Source of the DNA: Rehmannia glutinosa
Lineage: Eukaryota > Streptophyta > Magnoliopsida > Lamiales > Orobanchaceae
Direction: 5' to 3'
Assembly: GCA_016081115.2 (NCBI GenBank)
Contig: CM071933.1
Location: forward strand, 64,618,660-64,682,659
Length of the DNA stretch: 64,000 nucleotides
Part shown: piece after piece, positions 11,081 to 22,953 of the stretch
Layout of the letters: each line of letters opens with the position of its first letter
Numbering within the stretch: position 1 is the first letter of the stretch
Program-made: the position numbers and the translations under genes
Notes under the pieces: generated by a model
Told to the model about the DNA's origin: nothing
What the model saw: the letters and a program-made list of their open reading frames with translations, nothing else
The model's database searches: none

Positions 11081-13305
11081 TCATTGATCATGAAGGAGAC
11101 GTATCATCTCTAGCAACAGCATCAGTCTCTTTAGGCTCACCTCCATCGCCACCGGCGTCGTCAGGAAGATCCACCAAAGCTTTAATCTCTCCCTCCTCCT
11201 CATGAAACACCACGATCCGAGAATGTCGATCAACATCGAAACCTTCCCACTCCGCCGTAGAAGTTTCCAGCAGTGGCGAAGGGCTCTATCAAAGTAGACT
11301 GAAGACTCCTCAACAACTTGGAGCGATACTCCGGACAAGCTCTGTAAGCCTCAATAGAATAAGACCTCTCATGAGCTAGCTTATGGGCGCTGGCTGAAGT
11401 ACGGAGAAAGACCTCGCCCGTCTTCGACTCGTGGTCAAGCTAGGACTTCGCCCACTCAAGCTCGTTCGACAACTCAGACATCTTGCCACTATGTTGCGCT
11501 ACATCATCTATCAAGTTATTCACCTTATCTCAAAGTTGGCGTTTCTCCTCCATGGTCACCTCACCTCGATGGGTCGAAACAGCAAGAAGGTTCAGAGCCT
11601 ACAACATAATTTGTACAAGTCTAGCCAAGTAAAGAGACAAAGCATGAAAAATGGACATGCGAAGAAAGCGTAAAAAGCTTACGAGCAAGGTCCCTCTCAG
11701 GTGAGTCTCAATGTCCTGAAGGACAAAAACCCAGCGGGGTGGTCATCATCGACAATATAGCTCCTCGGGTATAGGCGTAGCCAAAACCAAAATCGGTGTA
11801 GTCCCAATGGGGACTGGATTACCTCACGAAGGTTCACTCCACCTGGAGAAGAGAGCTTTGGGACCAACACACCGAGAGAAGAGCGACACGGGCTTCGTCC
11901 TCGGCCTCTTCCCTCCCGAAGGGCCTGAGAAAGATGAGAAGCGGGAGCGACATCGGAAGATTACTAGAGCTTGAGCTAGGGTGCCTATCACCCTCCGGTG
12001 GGAAGGGTGCCTCTCACTCTTCCTCGGGGAGAAGGGCGTGGCCTATCACTCCGAGGTGGGACACTCGAGCTCCCACCGGCAACAAACTTTCCCTTAGCCC
12101 TCTCAATCTCCATCTTCTTGAAAGCCATCAACTCTGCAATTTTGTAACTCTCCTTACCTAAAAAAACAAGTAGAAGCAACATCAGAAAAAGAAGTAGTCA
12201 AAATATACAAGTAAAGCGGGAAACAATGTAAAGAACTAAAGTAAGGCGGGATACCCAAGAACTTTCTAACATTCAAAATATAAGCATCTGCCATCTCCTT
12301 CCCGAAAGCGAAAGTGCCTCGGGCAGTCTTAAACTCAGAAACCTACTCATGAGGAAGCTCCCAACTGTTATCTCTCACATAAAATAAATCCTCTTTCCAT
12401 GGCCCACCACGAGAAGGAAATCCATCTAGGAACGTGCACTGAGGACGAGGGAAAAAGTAGAAGAAGGTGTCACCCAGAACCTCCGGGCATAGAACATGGA
12501 ATGGAACCCATCTACGGTGGAATCAAGCCCAATTGTTGCATAACATGTTGATATCCTCATATGCATGCATATGTCTGGGGAATCATATGACCAACGCATG
12601 CTCCCACCGACCTAAGGATCGAGATGAAGAAAGCAACTGGAGGAAGCACGAAGCCAACTGAGAAGCTGTAAATGTATATCGTAATGAAGCTCTCAGGGGG
12701 GTGAGTGAGCCTATCACCTGGACCCAGGGCCAGCATCACAAAAGCCGAAGGAGCTTCAGCCGCTCACGCAGTCTACGAATGTAAGTGTAAGTCACTCGAC
12801 TGGCCAACTCTCTTGGGACAACTGCTCTACTCCTGGGAGGAGGCCTATGCTGGTACTTGGTGGTATGGATCTCTTCGGGACTATCACTTTTGGACTCCTC
12901 CTTAGAAGACTCATCACTTGAGCTCGAATTCGGCTAAAACTCTACTTCCCCATCACTATCCAAATACAAGTCTGGAGCAAGGGGAGGAATATCAAAATCT
13001 ATGGAGAAACATGGACATTCAATAACTGAACCAGAAACAGATCTCCTGGTAACACCTCGGCCTCCAAGAGAAATGAAAAAATTACTGAAATTTAGGACGT
13101 GGCTCAAAACATACGGAAACTTAGGGGAAGACACGGAAAAACAGGAAGAAAAATAAACTAGGGGGCTAAGGACATCCACCGGGGCTCTCTTCCGGGAAGG
13201 CGCCGGGCGCGTCCTTGTGGCCTCCCAAGGAGGGATACAAAGGGCACCCTTGCCCAATATGGGGAGGCATCCCGGGGCCCCCTCTACGGCTCTCACCTCC
13301 CTCTC
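11081..13305 (-). pseudogene. Antisense ORF of the Tat element (gypsy-type transposon protein domain, PF04195-like)
   Basis: Read on the minus strand from about 13,180 downward, interrupted frames give an acidic Ser-rich start (DLYLDSDGEVEF, then SSDESSKEESKSDSPEE). Next, at about 12,740-12,560, comes the block GDRLTHPPESFITIY, FVLPPVAFF and the hydrophobic helix typical of the PF04195 (putative gypsy type transposon) N-terminus, then a Trp-rich piece (FSWWAMERG, 12,430-12,400). Near 11,460-11,250 is a coiled-coil-like C-terminal part containing AYRACPEYRSKLL. Antisense ORFs of this kind are described for Grande and other Tat elements; their function is not settled. A possible first exon (MSSKGKLSFSTSK) lies on the minus strand at 27,675, beyond the nested insertions. 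Confidence 0.68.
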
Positions 13306-13593
13306 TAATGAGAATCCATGGACGAAAGACCCAGTAACAGTGCCAGTTGTTTCGGTAACAAGGGCTCGAGCAAGAAAGTTCAAGGAAACACTCAATGGGT
13401 TGATTCAAGTCATTAAAAAGGATTCCGAGAGTGTGTTGCAGATGGAGGAAGATGTTCGGGTGGTCCAGTTGATTCGCGTCATCAACGTTCAAGATTCTAC
13501 CTCGGGACCGAGCAAGTGAAGGATGCCATGAATACAAGTCATTTTGCGTCTTGAAGACTTTGTAATCAAGTTCTCAATAGTGTCTTGTATTCG
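13306..13593 (+). mobile_element. Ty3/gypsy fragment, copy 1 (C-terminus of pol)
   Basis: The 288 bp align closely with 26,530-26,822. Both encode the DPVTVPV..VTRARARKFKE..NGLIQVI tail found at the C-terminus of many plant gypsy polyproteins, and both continue into the same GATGCCATGAATACAAGTC non-coding sequence. Similarity stops exactly after GTATTCG, where the next repeat begins. Confidence 0.85.
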
Positions 13594-16478
13594 TGATCGC
13601 TGAAAATTCTTACCGCAAGCGTACGGTGCCAAGTTTTAGTATAGGTTTTGAGAGTAGGGTTATCGTCTCCACAGGGATTGTTATCGAATTTTATACTAAG
13701 TACTATAATTAGAATAGCTTAACTCTATCTAGAAATCAAAAAGAGATGAAGATTTATTAAACTAAAATTAAACTAACAAATTGGTTGAGACAATTTATCA
13801 AACACGTAGAGGATGAATTCTAGAGGGTTGATTTCACCTAGTTCATTAATCGCAAGTTATTAATCTATAAGCCAATATTCCTACCGTTTATCACTTCCTC
13901 TCTCGAGTGCCAAGTGATTCTAGGTTCCAATTTCGATTTGATATCACTATAAAAATCATAAGTTAAATCTAATACGCTCAATGAATATTCTATCACAGTT
14001 TCAAAAGATTCATAAATCTCTCGATTCTATGAAACCCTAGGTTGTGCTATTCTATGGTCAGGCGTTTAATTACCTCTCTCGAGCGTCAAATCAAACACAC
14101 CAAATAATCTAAATTATTGATCAGATAATCCAGATGCAATCAAATCAAATAGCACAAATAGGTTAAATAACATGCGAATTTCTTAAACTGGAAATCAAAA
14201 CATAGGTTCAAACGTAAGTTACATCAATCCCCTAGAAAGATAGTTTAGCTCATGATGGATGTACAAATACTCGTAAAGAAATAATTATACATCTCAAAAA
14301 TTGACAAAGAAAAGCAAAGAACGAATTGAGAAGAGAAGAGAAGGAATTCTCTCTGTGTCCAGACGAGAAGTGCCTCCAATTTCCGTCCCGAACCCTTGCT
14401 TTGTGTCTCTTTCCTTACGTTGTACTCATAATAATGTTCGACCCCTTGTTTGTACGTGTGCTCTTGTATTTATAAGCTCAAAACCCTCGAAAATATGTCG
14501 AAAAGCCCACGAAATAAAAGGCCCAGCGTTCAATCTCATCGCGTGAGTGCGCGCGCTTACAAGAGCGTCGCAGCATGTGAAATATTTGCCACAAGCTCAT
14601 CGTCCCTGTTGGGAAATTTATTGTTTAGATTTCGATGAATGCCATGTAAAACTTAGACTAGAAAGTTGGCACCCCATTTTCCTTGTAATTTGCATTGTAA
14701 TAGATAGGGCTGTATGAGCTGAGTCAAGTCAGCTATGCCTGGACATACAAGAAGTCATTTGGAGACTGAAATGAAGACTCCGCTATGAAACAACTGAGTA
14801 TGGCAAGGAGGAGAAGTCAAGAACTCGACTGAAGGAGTATCAGCTGGGATACAGTTGTGTGAAGTGTCAGTCAAGTCAACTCAAGAAGCCAAGTCTCAAG
14901 TTGAAGTGACAGATGAGTCATCCATTGATTGGAAGCTAACTCGAAGTCACCTGGGGAAGTTAGAGAATGATCAAGACAAGACAATCGAAAAGAATCCATT
15001 GCACAGAAGTCAAGAATATTACCTAAATAAGTAATACTTCCATGCTGCCATGTCTTAAAGTGTTCAGTCCCAGAAGCGTGCAAAAGGAATAAACCAATGG
15101 GAATCACTGCACCTCGTGCCAGACTCTGAAAAGCTGAACATTCATTTAATACGAGGAAATGTCAACATCAAGGACTGCAACAAGACAAGCCAACGAACAC
15201 AAGTGACTTTTGAAAATTAGCCTATCTCTTCAACGGGCAGATTTTTGAAAGTTCACTATAAAAGGCTGAGGAATCACTTTGAGAAAAGGTAACCTTGCAT
15301 ACCTGAGCATTCAAGAAATTATTCATACTGTAACCTGCAATATATTCTCAAGTTATTCAAGCAAAATCCTCAAGCCTAACTCTCGAAGGAAATCAATCCA
15401 ACACCAAAGTTGTGAAGGAAAGACAACTTCAAATGTTGAAGAAGAAACTTTTGTAGAATCAAAAGGGTCTACATTCAAGGAGGAGGATTGTAGAAAGGTT
15501 CATGGTCGAACCGGAGTCTCAAGTTATTGGAGGGCTTCGTGATCAAATCCAAGAAGCTTGAGCAAGTGAGTCAAGTAGCAAGCGGTACCGCCTGTGAAGA
15601 AGTCGAGTCGGACGAGAAGCAATTTGTGTGACCAACGCATCTTGACCGAGTCCCAAGGATCAAGTCATTTGTGTGATCAAGACTTGTATCTGGACTAATA
15701 ACCACTTTGTACTCGATCAATACTTAGTGGATTCCTCCGGGAGTTGGAGAAAGAGAGGAGTAGAAGAATTACCCCATCTTCGAACCTCTATAAAAATTAT
15801 TGTGTCATTTACATTTCAAAGCATTTTTATTTATGCATATTACTTTATATCTCGATAATTTGCTATCCAACCGATAATTAACAAAGTGCTAAAACCAAGT
15901 GTTAAAACAAACTTAAACCAAATTCAAGGGTGTTATGTCTTCCAATAAAATCTTATCACGGCCAAGTTAAGGTTTAGACTAAACAGGTGAGTTATTCTAT
16001 CAGTGACTCAATCGAGTCCGTTGAGTGGCTAACTCGTTGGTTAACTAACTTAGTTGTCCTCAAGGACTTAGCTGTATATTTAACTCTGTGTTATTTTAAA
16101 AAGGACTAAAATCGAAAAGTTGGTAAGGTTTATTTCAACCCCCCCTTCTAAACCTTACTCACACCCCTTGGGACCTACAGTCCCCCTGCTGCTGGACGTC
16201 GTTACCTGTTGCACGCTGGCTGGTCGTGCGCTGCAGCCCTGGAAACGGGCATTGCAGCGCGCTACCAGATCTCTCTCTCTCTCGTTCTGTTGGTCGGTCG
16301 GGCGCTGCAGCGCCCCTGAATATCGCCCCCTGCTGCTGGAAGTGTCTTTGGCGCGCACCCTGGCCTTGGCCCTGCGGCTGCGCAACGCCTCTTCCCTTAC
16401 TCCATTGTACTATTTTCGACCCCCGCGCTGCGGCGTGGGGGTTTTGACGCTGCGGCGCTCGTTCTCACTCGATATTTT
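13594..16478 (-). mobile_element. Unclassified LTR-like repeat in minus orientation, split by a solo LTR
   Basis: Bases 13,594-14,606 and 16,180-16,478 become contiguous if the 14,607-16,179 insertion and one GTCCC copy are removed. Read on the minus strand, the unit has a TATAAATAC box near 14,470, then ends with CCCTGTGGAGACGATAACCC..ACGCTTGCGGTAAG..GATCA, a phrase I associate with LTR 3' ends of Athila-like gypsy elements. The 16,180-16,478 part is GC-rich (gctgcagcgc runs). Family assignment is tentative. Confidence 0.45.
14607..16179 (+). mobile_element. Solo LTR of a SIRE-like copia element, with target duplication GTCCC
   Basis: The segment starts TGTTGG and ends CCTACA, and is bracketed by GTCCC at 14,602-14,606 and 16,180-16,184. 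It has a TATA-like CTATAAAAGG near 15,256 and ends with the TTTCAACCCCCCCTTCTAAACC phrase common near the end of SIRE-type LTRs. There is no internal coding region, so unequal recombination between two LTRs is the simplest origin. It lies inside the minus-oriented repeat described for 13,594-16,478 and is therefore younger than it. Confidence 0.82.
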
Positions 16479-17811
16479 TGTTAGATAAATGTTTTTATCA
16501 AGATTTTGATGATTTTGTTTAAATGTGTTTTATACCAAAACAATGTTTATAAATGTTGTCCAAATACTCCCAATTGATTTAAAATATTTTTGCTAATTTT
16601 CGGAGTATTTATTCAAGTTTATTTTCGACTAAAATATTGGACAACACTTTTGATGATTTTGTGTTAATGCGTTTTTACATCAAAACAATGTTTTTAAATG
16701 TTGTCCAAATACTCTTAATTGATTTAAAATATTTTTACTAAATTTTTGGAGTATTTCTTGAAGTTTATTTTGTCAAAAATCGGACAACATTTCATTTTAG
16801 AGGTCGACAAATGGTCTACGAAGAATGCCCAAATTGTTCTGAAAAAGCAGAATGTAATTGCAGGAAAAAAAAAGGGGAGGGCGACCGGTCCACCTAGGGG
16901 CGAATGACTGGTCGGACCCCCCGACGGTCGCACCTCCGACTGGCCTCGGTCCCCGCAACCTATCCTGGATCGCACTATTTTATTTCAAACGTTCGAAATC
17001 TTATACAGGCAACCTTGGTCGCCCTATGTTATTTTGTGACAGCAAAATTATGCTGTTTGAAATCCTTATCAGCAAGATTTGCTTTTGATTTTTGTACAAT
17101 ATTTCTACATATTGTGATACTCTTTTTGTAGACAAAAGTGAAGAAGGATGAGCCTATGTTGGAGATCCAATCTTGAAGACTCTCCTATAAATAGAGGATG
17201 ATTTGAAGATACAAGACACAACACATACAAGCAAATACACAACAAGAAATCTGCAAATTCTCAAAGCCTTCATTTTTATACTCTTGTTGTAATAGTCTAG
17301 TTCTTGCACTTGCACATTCTTGAGGTCTAGGCTTTTCATTCTTGATTACACTTGCACTCAAAGTTTGTATACTTTAATTATTGAGTTGTAATCTTGAATT
17401 TTTCTATCATCCAAAACAAGATATCCTTGTTAGTGTTCTTGTGGTAAGAACACACTTGGGTGATCTTAGGTGTTGAAGAGTGTGGTACTCTTCGTAGGTG
17501 TTGAAGGAAGATTGTGGTAATCTCCTTGAAGGTGTTGTAAGAAGATTGTGGTATTCTTCAAAGGTGGTGTTGTAACAATTGTGGTAATTGTTAATAAAAT
17601 CTTTTTTTTTTGAAATCCACCGGGATATACCAGGGTGGTAGAGCACGTAGTCCCTAGGTGGGGTGAAGCTCTATAAATCATCGAGTGTTGTTTAATTTCC
17701 GCATTTACTTTCTTGTCAATTACTTGTTCATTCGAAAAAGAGGGCGATTTGTGAAAAATCGGCATAATCTATTCACCCCCCTCTAGATTATCGTAGCCAC
17801 TTGGACTAACA
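16479..17811 (+). repeat. 5' LTR of the SIRE-like copia element, with internal duplication
   Basis: TGTTAG...CTAACA, 1,333 bp. TATAAATAG at 17,186-17,194 is the likely TATA box. The first about 150 bp are duplicated in tandem (about 16,500-16,647 and 16,648-16,793), which accounts for most of the extra length over the 1,157-bp 3' LTR. The U5 part has short imperfect repeats of GTTG(A/T)AG..GATTGTGGTAAT. Confidence 0.93.
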
Positions 17812-17813
17812 AG

Positions 17814-17828
17814 TGGTATCAGAGCCAA
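17814..17828 (+). promoter_or_regulatory. Primer-binding site (initiator tRNA-Met type)
   Basis: TGGTATCAGAGCCAA, two bases after the 5' LTR end, is the canonical complement of the 3' end of plant initiator tRNA-Met. Confidence 0.95.
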
Positions 17829-17868
17829 ACTCTTTGGCTAGTTCGTTCCGAGTAAAGAGGAAATATCC

Positions 17869-19470
17869 ATGGCTACGAATGACGCTTATCTCACCACCGA
17901 CGCCTCCACCAACAAGCCACCACTATTCGACACCAACAACTACGCATTTTGGAAAACCGCATGGAGTGCTTTTTACAAGGGTGCGGATTTGATATTTGGA
18001 ATGTGGTCACTGAAGGAGTTGCTCAACCAACAACAAAATTGGAGGATGGTACAATGACTCCCAAGCCATTCAAGGAGTTCGATGAAAATGACAAGAAGGC
18101 TTTCTCTCTAAACGGTAAGGCCTTAAATATTTTGCATTGCTCTCTTACCGCCACTGAATATAATCGCATAAGAGGCATACGGTCGGCGCATGAAGTTGGG
18201 AAAAATTAGAAACCATTTATGAGGGTACAAAGAAAGTGAAGCAAGCAAGAAAAACAATGCTTGTGAAAGACTTTGAAAATTTCAATATGCATGATGGTGA
18301 AAACATATCAAAAATGGTGGAAAGGCTTGACAACATTGTCAATCCTCTTGTGGCTCTTGGAAAGGTCATCTCCGAGAAGACAAGGTGACCAAAGTCTTAA
18401 ACGCTTCCTTCGGCTCATGGTCCGAAAAGGTGACGGTAATCACGGAAGCTCAAAATCTTGAGACACTCAAGTTTGATGAGCTATTGGGAACCTCCTTATT
18501 TATGAAGTATATCTCGAGGAGAGAAAAATTCTCAACCATCCACCTCTAAAACGGTACGCAAAATATTATTAAAGGCTTAGCATCTTCTTCTAATAATGTT
18601 TATTATGCTAGTGATGAGGATGATGAAGAAACGGTGGCTCTTGTTAGAAAATTTGCAAAATTTGTAAACAAAAATAAAGCAAGAAAGCCTAGAGACAATT
18701 CTTGTTTCAAATGCGAAAATCCGAGCACTACATAGCCGATTACCCGAAATTAGCGGAAGATGAACAAAAGAAGAAAAAGCCTTTTCGAAAAAGAAGGCGT
18801 TAAATGCGGACGTCAAAACTTGGGATGAATTACTTGAAACAACCGACGAGGAAGGAGAATCCGAACATGGTCTTATGGCCATAGGCGATGAAAATACCGA
18901 GGTATGCTCTAATGATTCATCTTCTTCCTAGTTGATGAATTACAATGTGATTTTGATGAATTGCAAAATGAGTTTCAAAATTTGATTGTTAAATACAAGA
19001 ATTTGAAAAAGGGCATAAAGAGCTTAAACTAGAAAAAGATAAATTATTTACTTCTTATGATTCTCTTGATAAGGCTCATGTTATTACTCTTACTATGGTC
19101 CGTACTCTTGAAACCGAAAAACAAACGCTCACAAATGATATTAAAAATTGAAAAAGGATGTGCATCGATTCAATTTAAGTACGGATAAAGTCACAAAAAT
19201 TTTAGATGCACAAAGAGGTGAGCATTCTAAATTAGGATTTGGTTACAAACCTTTTCAAAATGCTTCTAAGAAAAATGGCCAAGGTCCAACCTTTGTACGT
19301 GTTAGTAGTCCTCGTATTATTACTTATTTTTATTGTGGTAAGAATGGACACTATGCTAGTAATTGTAAATTGAAGAATAATTTTAGCTATTATTGGAGAC
19401 CCAAAAGTCTCAAGGCTAACCCCATGGACCCCAAAATTATAGGGTACCTAAAAATAATTCCTTCGTAGGT
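17869..19470 (+). pseudogene. Copia gag remnant (UBN2-type with zinc knuckles)
   Basis: The ATG at 17,869 opens MATNDAYLTTD, then PPLFDTNNYAFWK, the usual gag N-terminal motif (F-x-G-x-NY-x-W). A frameshift moves to FDIWNVVTEG, DENDKKAFSLNGKALNIL and the EVWEKLE-like region at about 18,200. A CX2C knuckle half lies near 18,705-18,730, and a second, complete knuckle (YCGKNGHYASNC) near 19,330-19,366, separated by a coiled-coil-like Lys/Glu region. At least five frame changes are needed. Gag would build the particle and bind RNA. Confidence 0.88.
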
Positions 19471-19502
19471 TATAGGGGCTATAACAACAATGGAAGATTA
19501 AA

Positions 19503-21084
19503 AATGGCTTGTGGACAGCGGATGTTCACGCCATATGACCGGAAAGAGAGAACTTTTACCAACATCAAGCTCCAAGAAGAGGGTATGGTCATGTTCGGCA
19601 ATGGCAAAGAAAAAATTCTTGGAAATGGAGAAATTGGTAACTCTTCTTTCTCTCTTAGTAATGTTCTTTTAGTAGAAGGGCTTAAGTTTAATTTGATAAG
19701 TGTTAGCCAACTTTGTGATTCAAATTATAATGTTGTTTTTAATAAAGAAAAATGCCTTATTTCCAAAAATGATAAAATTATTTGTGAAGCAATTAGAAAA
19801 GGCAATCTATACAAAATTTGTACAAGTGATTTGGTTAGTCAAAATGTTATTTGTCTTGTCGCCAACAATGATTTAACTAGTTTATGGCATAGGCGACTTG
19901 GACATGTTGGATATAAAAACTTGCAAACTATTTACAAAAACCAACATGTAAAAGGACTACCCAAATTGAATTTTGAAAATCTTGGCTTATGTGACACTTG
20001 TCAAAAGAACAAATTAGTTAAGAGTAATTTTAAGCCCAAAAATGAAATTTCCTCAACCAAGCCTCTACAACTTCTTCATTTAGATTTGTATGGGGATATT
20101 GGTACGACAAGTCTAAGTGGAAAACATTAAACTTTTGTTATAGTTGATGATTTTCTAGATATACTTGGGCTCTATTTCTTACAAATAAAAGCGATGCCGT
20201 TAATGAGTTTGTTAAGTTGTGTAGACTTATTGAGGATGAAAAGGAAGATACTATTAAGTCTATTTGAAGTGATCGAGGTGGAGAATTTGATGGAGAATTT
20301 AGAGTCTTTTGTGAAACCAAGGGATATAGTCATAATTTTTCGGCTCCAAGGACACCTCAACAAAATGGAGTAGCAAAAGGAAGAATTAGACACTTCAAGA
20401 AATGAGTCGGTTCATTCTCAATGAATTTTCACCTCCAAAATACTTTTGGGCGAAGCCGTAAGTACCGCTTGCTATGTCATTAATCGAGTTTATATTCGCC
20501 TAAAATGAATAAAACTCCATATGAGCTTTGGAAAGGAAGAACTCCAAATATTAGTTATTTCAAAATATTTGGATGTAAGTGTTTTATTTTGAATACTAAG
20601 GATCAATTGGACAAACTTGATCCTAAGGCCGATGAAGGAATATTTATTGGATATTCAACCAAGAGCAAAGCATATCGGGTTTACAATAAGACTAGTGGGG
20701 TTGTTGAAGAATCCATCCATGTCAAATTCAATGAAGCTTCGGGTGTTGAAAGGATACCCAATGATGAAAGTGATGAAGATGATATTGTTGAACCCATTGT
20801 TCAAGATGATGCTCAAAATGATCAACCTTCAAGCTCAAATGTTCCTCAAGAAGACAAAGGTGATACTTCGGATCTTCTCGTAGCATTGAAATTTAAGGGA
20901 GATCACTCAAAAGATCTTATTATTGGTGATCCCCTTGATAAAGTAATGACTCGAGAAAAATTTGCCGAGAAAGCTCTTATATCTCAAAAAGAGCCTAAAA
21001 ATGCTAAGGAAGCTATTGAAAATGAGGATTGGTTTTTAGAAATGCAAGAGGAGTTCAATAAATTTGAAAGGAATGGTGTATGGG
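19503..21084 (+). pseudogene. Copia protease, GAG-pre-integrase and integrase remnant
   Basis: WLVDSGCSRHMTG at 19,503-19,541 holds the protease active-site DSG. A frameshift follows and then a clean 208-codon stretch carries SNVLLVEGLKFNLISVSQL and the pre-integrase zinc motif (LWHRRLGHVGYKNL..C-x2-C). The integrase core follows with TFVIVDDF near 20,130, SDRGGEF at about 20,269 directly after an in-frame TGA, and APRTPQQNGVAKGR. At 20,505-21,084 is the integrase C-terminal GKNKTPYELWKG-like region with KIFGCKCF and KSKAYRVYNK. Frame ends where RT should begin. Confidence 0.9.
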
Positions 21085-21747
21085 AAATATCGAGGTATGA
21101 TTGGTAGTTTACTTTATTTAACCGCAAGTAGACCGGATATTCTTCATGTCGTATGCCTATGTGCTCATTTTCAAAGCAATCCCAAAGAATCTCATATGAG
21201 TGCCGTTAAAAGGATTTTTCGATATTTGAAAGGCACTATTCAATATGGTTTTTTTTATCCAAAGAATGAAAATTTTTATTTTAAAAGGTTATAGTAATTC
21301 GGATTATGCAGGAAATATTGATGATCGTAAAAGTACTTCCGGATCATGTCAATTTTTAGGCGATTGCCTAGTTTCTTGGTTTTCAAAGAAACAAAATTGT
21401 GTTTCACTTTCAACGGCCGAAGCCGAATATATTTCCGCGGCTTTTTGTTGTACTCAATTACTTTAGATGAAACAAACTTTAGCGGATTATAAATGTTCTA
21501 TTGAAAATGTTCCTATCTTTTGTGATAACATATCCGCTATAAATATTTCTCAAAACCCGGTTCATCATAACCGTACTAAACATATTGAGATTCGGCATCA
21601 TTTTCTAAGGGATTGTATTTCAAAATGAAAAATTGAGATATCTTTTGTTCCATCTCAAGATCAATTGGCGGATATCTTTACAAAATCGCTATCTTCCGAG
21701 ACTTTTGCCTCAATACGAGCTCGGTTAAGCATAATGCATATTGAATA
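21085..21747 (+). pseudogene. Copia RNase H remnant joined directly to the pre-RT region
   Basis: KYRGMIGSLLYLTASRPDI follows immediately after the GVWE of the pre-RT region, so the whole polymerase domain with its YVDD motif is gone. DYAGNIDDRKSTSG, LVSWFSKKQ and LSTAEAEYI mark RNase H, followed by FCDN, RTKHIEIRHHFLRD and DQLADIFTKSL. Several stops interrupt it. Confidence 0.9.
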
Positions 21748-22953
21748 AGGTCTATGATTGCAATTTGCATGTTTTCAAAACTTAGGGGTGAAAAATCGGA
21801 TTTTTGGTATAAAATTCGGATAGAAACAGAACTGGTGTTCAGGCACGGTCGACCAGGTACAAGGGACCGGTCGCCCTCAATGTTTTCAACATTAAAAACG
21901 TTTTTGTCCTTCATTTCGTTATTTTGGTTATTTTCTTCCAAAATCGAACCCCTTCGCATTTTTCACACAAAATTCACTCAAAATGATTTTCTTCTTATAA
22001 AATCTATATTTTTGAGTTTATGTAACTTCTATTTCATCCATATCATCCAACTTCTCCGATTAATTGGTAAGAATTTCTCTTTTTAATCTCAATTGGGTTG
22101 AACCCTTGAGTATGTGGTTGTATCTTGCTATTTTGATGAAATTTATGTATTAGTATGTTGTATATTATGATTATTGATGGATGAATGTTGTTATATTGCA
22201 TTTGGTGATTAAATTTTTGGCTTAAATGAAATACAAAGGCGTTATATATCTTTTGTTTTATTCGACGACGCCAAGTGTTCGACAAATTATTTCTATGAAA
22301 AATTCATCACCTACATGATTCTCTTGATTTGAAAAGTCTTATAAGTTTATAGAGATCATGTTTTATCAATCAAATGAGTTTTTGCAAATCAAATGAGCAA
22401 CGTTTCCCTTTTATTTGGAATTTAAGCTTCTATTTTCAAAACGTTCGATAAATCGATTAAATTGCGCACTTTGATTTGATTGTATGATGTTTTTATCGTG
22501 CTAACATTCTTTTTGATTATTCCAAAGGGGGAAACAGGAAAAATGCTCATATGCTCAAAGAAGCAAAAATAAGCTCGTAAGAAAAGCTATAAGCTAGGGC
22601 TCTTAAAAGCCAAAAGTTGTAGATAATACTTAGTCCATTTGATGTATTATGGACTTTTATGCTTAACTAATGATGTCATTGTGACAGGGGGAGCTTCTAA
22701 GCTCAAATAATTCAAGCTTATTTTGTAAAAGCTAAGCTTTTAGCTTTTAGTTGGTTGCTTTTATACTTGTTCTTGATGTGTATGTTGATAGGGGGAGCTT
22801 GTGCAAAAATGTTTTTGAAAAAGCTTTGCTCCTATCCTTGTGTGTTTCTCTTATGATAAATGTTGCTTGATATTTTAGACCGGAAAATATGTTTTGTTTT
22901 AAAATCGACTTCCTAAAATTGTTTTGGTTTGTAATCATCAAAAAGGGGGAGTT
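21748..22953 (+). other. 3' non-coding region of the copia element with repeated polypurine blocks
   Basis: About 1.2 kb with no gene. AGGGGGA-type purine blocks recur near 22,527, 22,686, 22,790 and 22,941; the last directly precedes the LTR and is the functional polypurine tract. AAGCTT-rich inverted segments (22,690-22,750) could fold. SIRE-type elements often have long 3' regions with such blocks; no env-like frame is visible here. Confidence 0.75.

Noticed and set aside
12934..13395. 153-codon open frame on the minus strand
   Set aside because: Only its last third overlaps the antisense ORF of the Tat element; the rest reads through a junction into a gypsy fragment, so it is a chance fusion.
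13217..13519. Plus-strand 100-codon frame
   Set aside because: It spans the Tat/gypsy junction; only the DPVTVPV..RARARKF part is real and is listed with the gypsy fragment.
16120..16488. GC-rich 122-codon frame, Arg/Leu-rich
   Set aside because: It lies in the GC-rich end of an LTR-like repeat and crosses two element borders; composition alone keeps it open.
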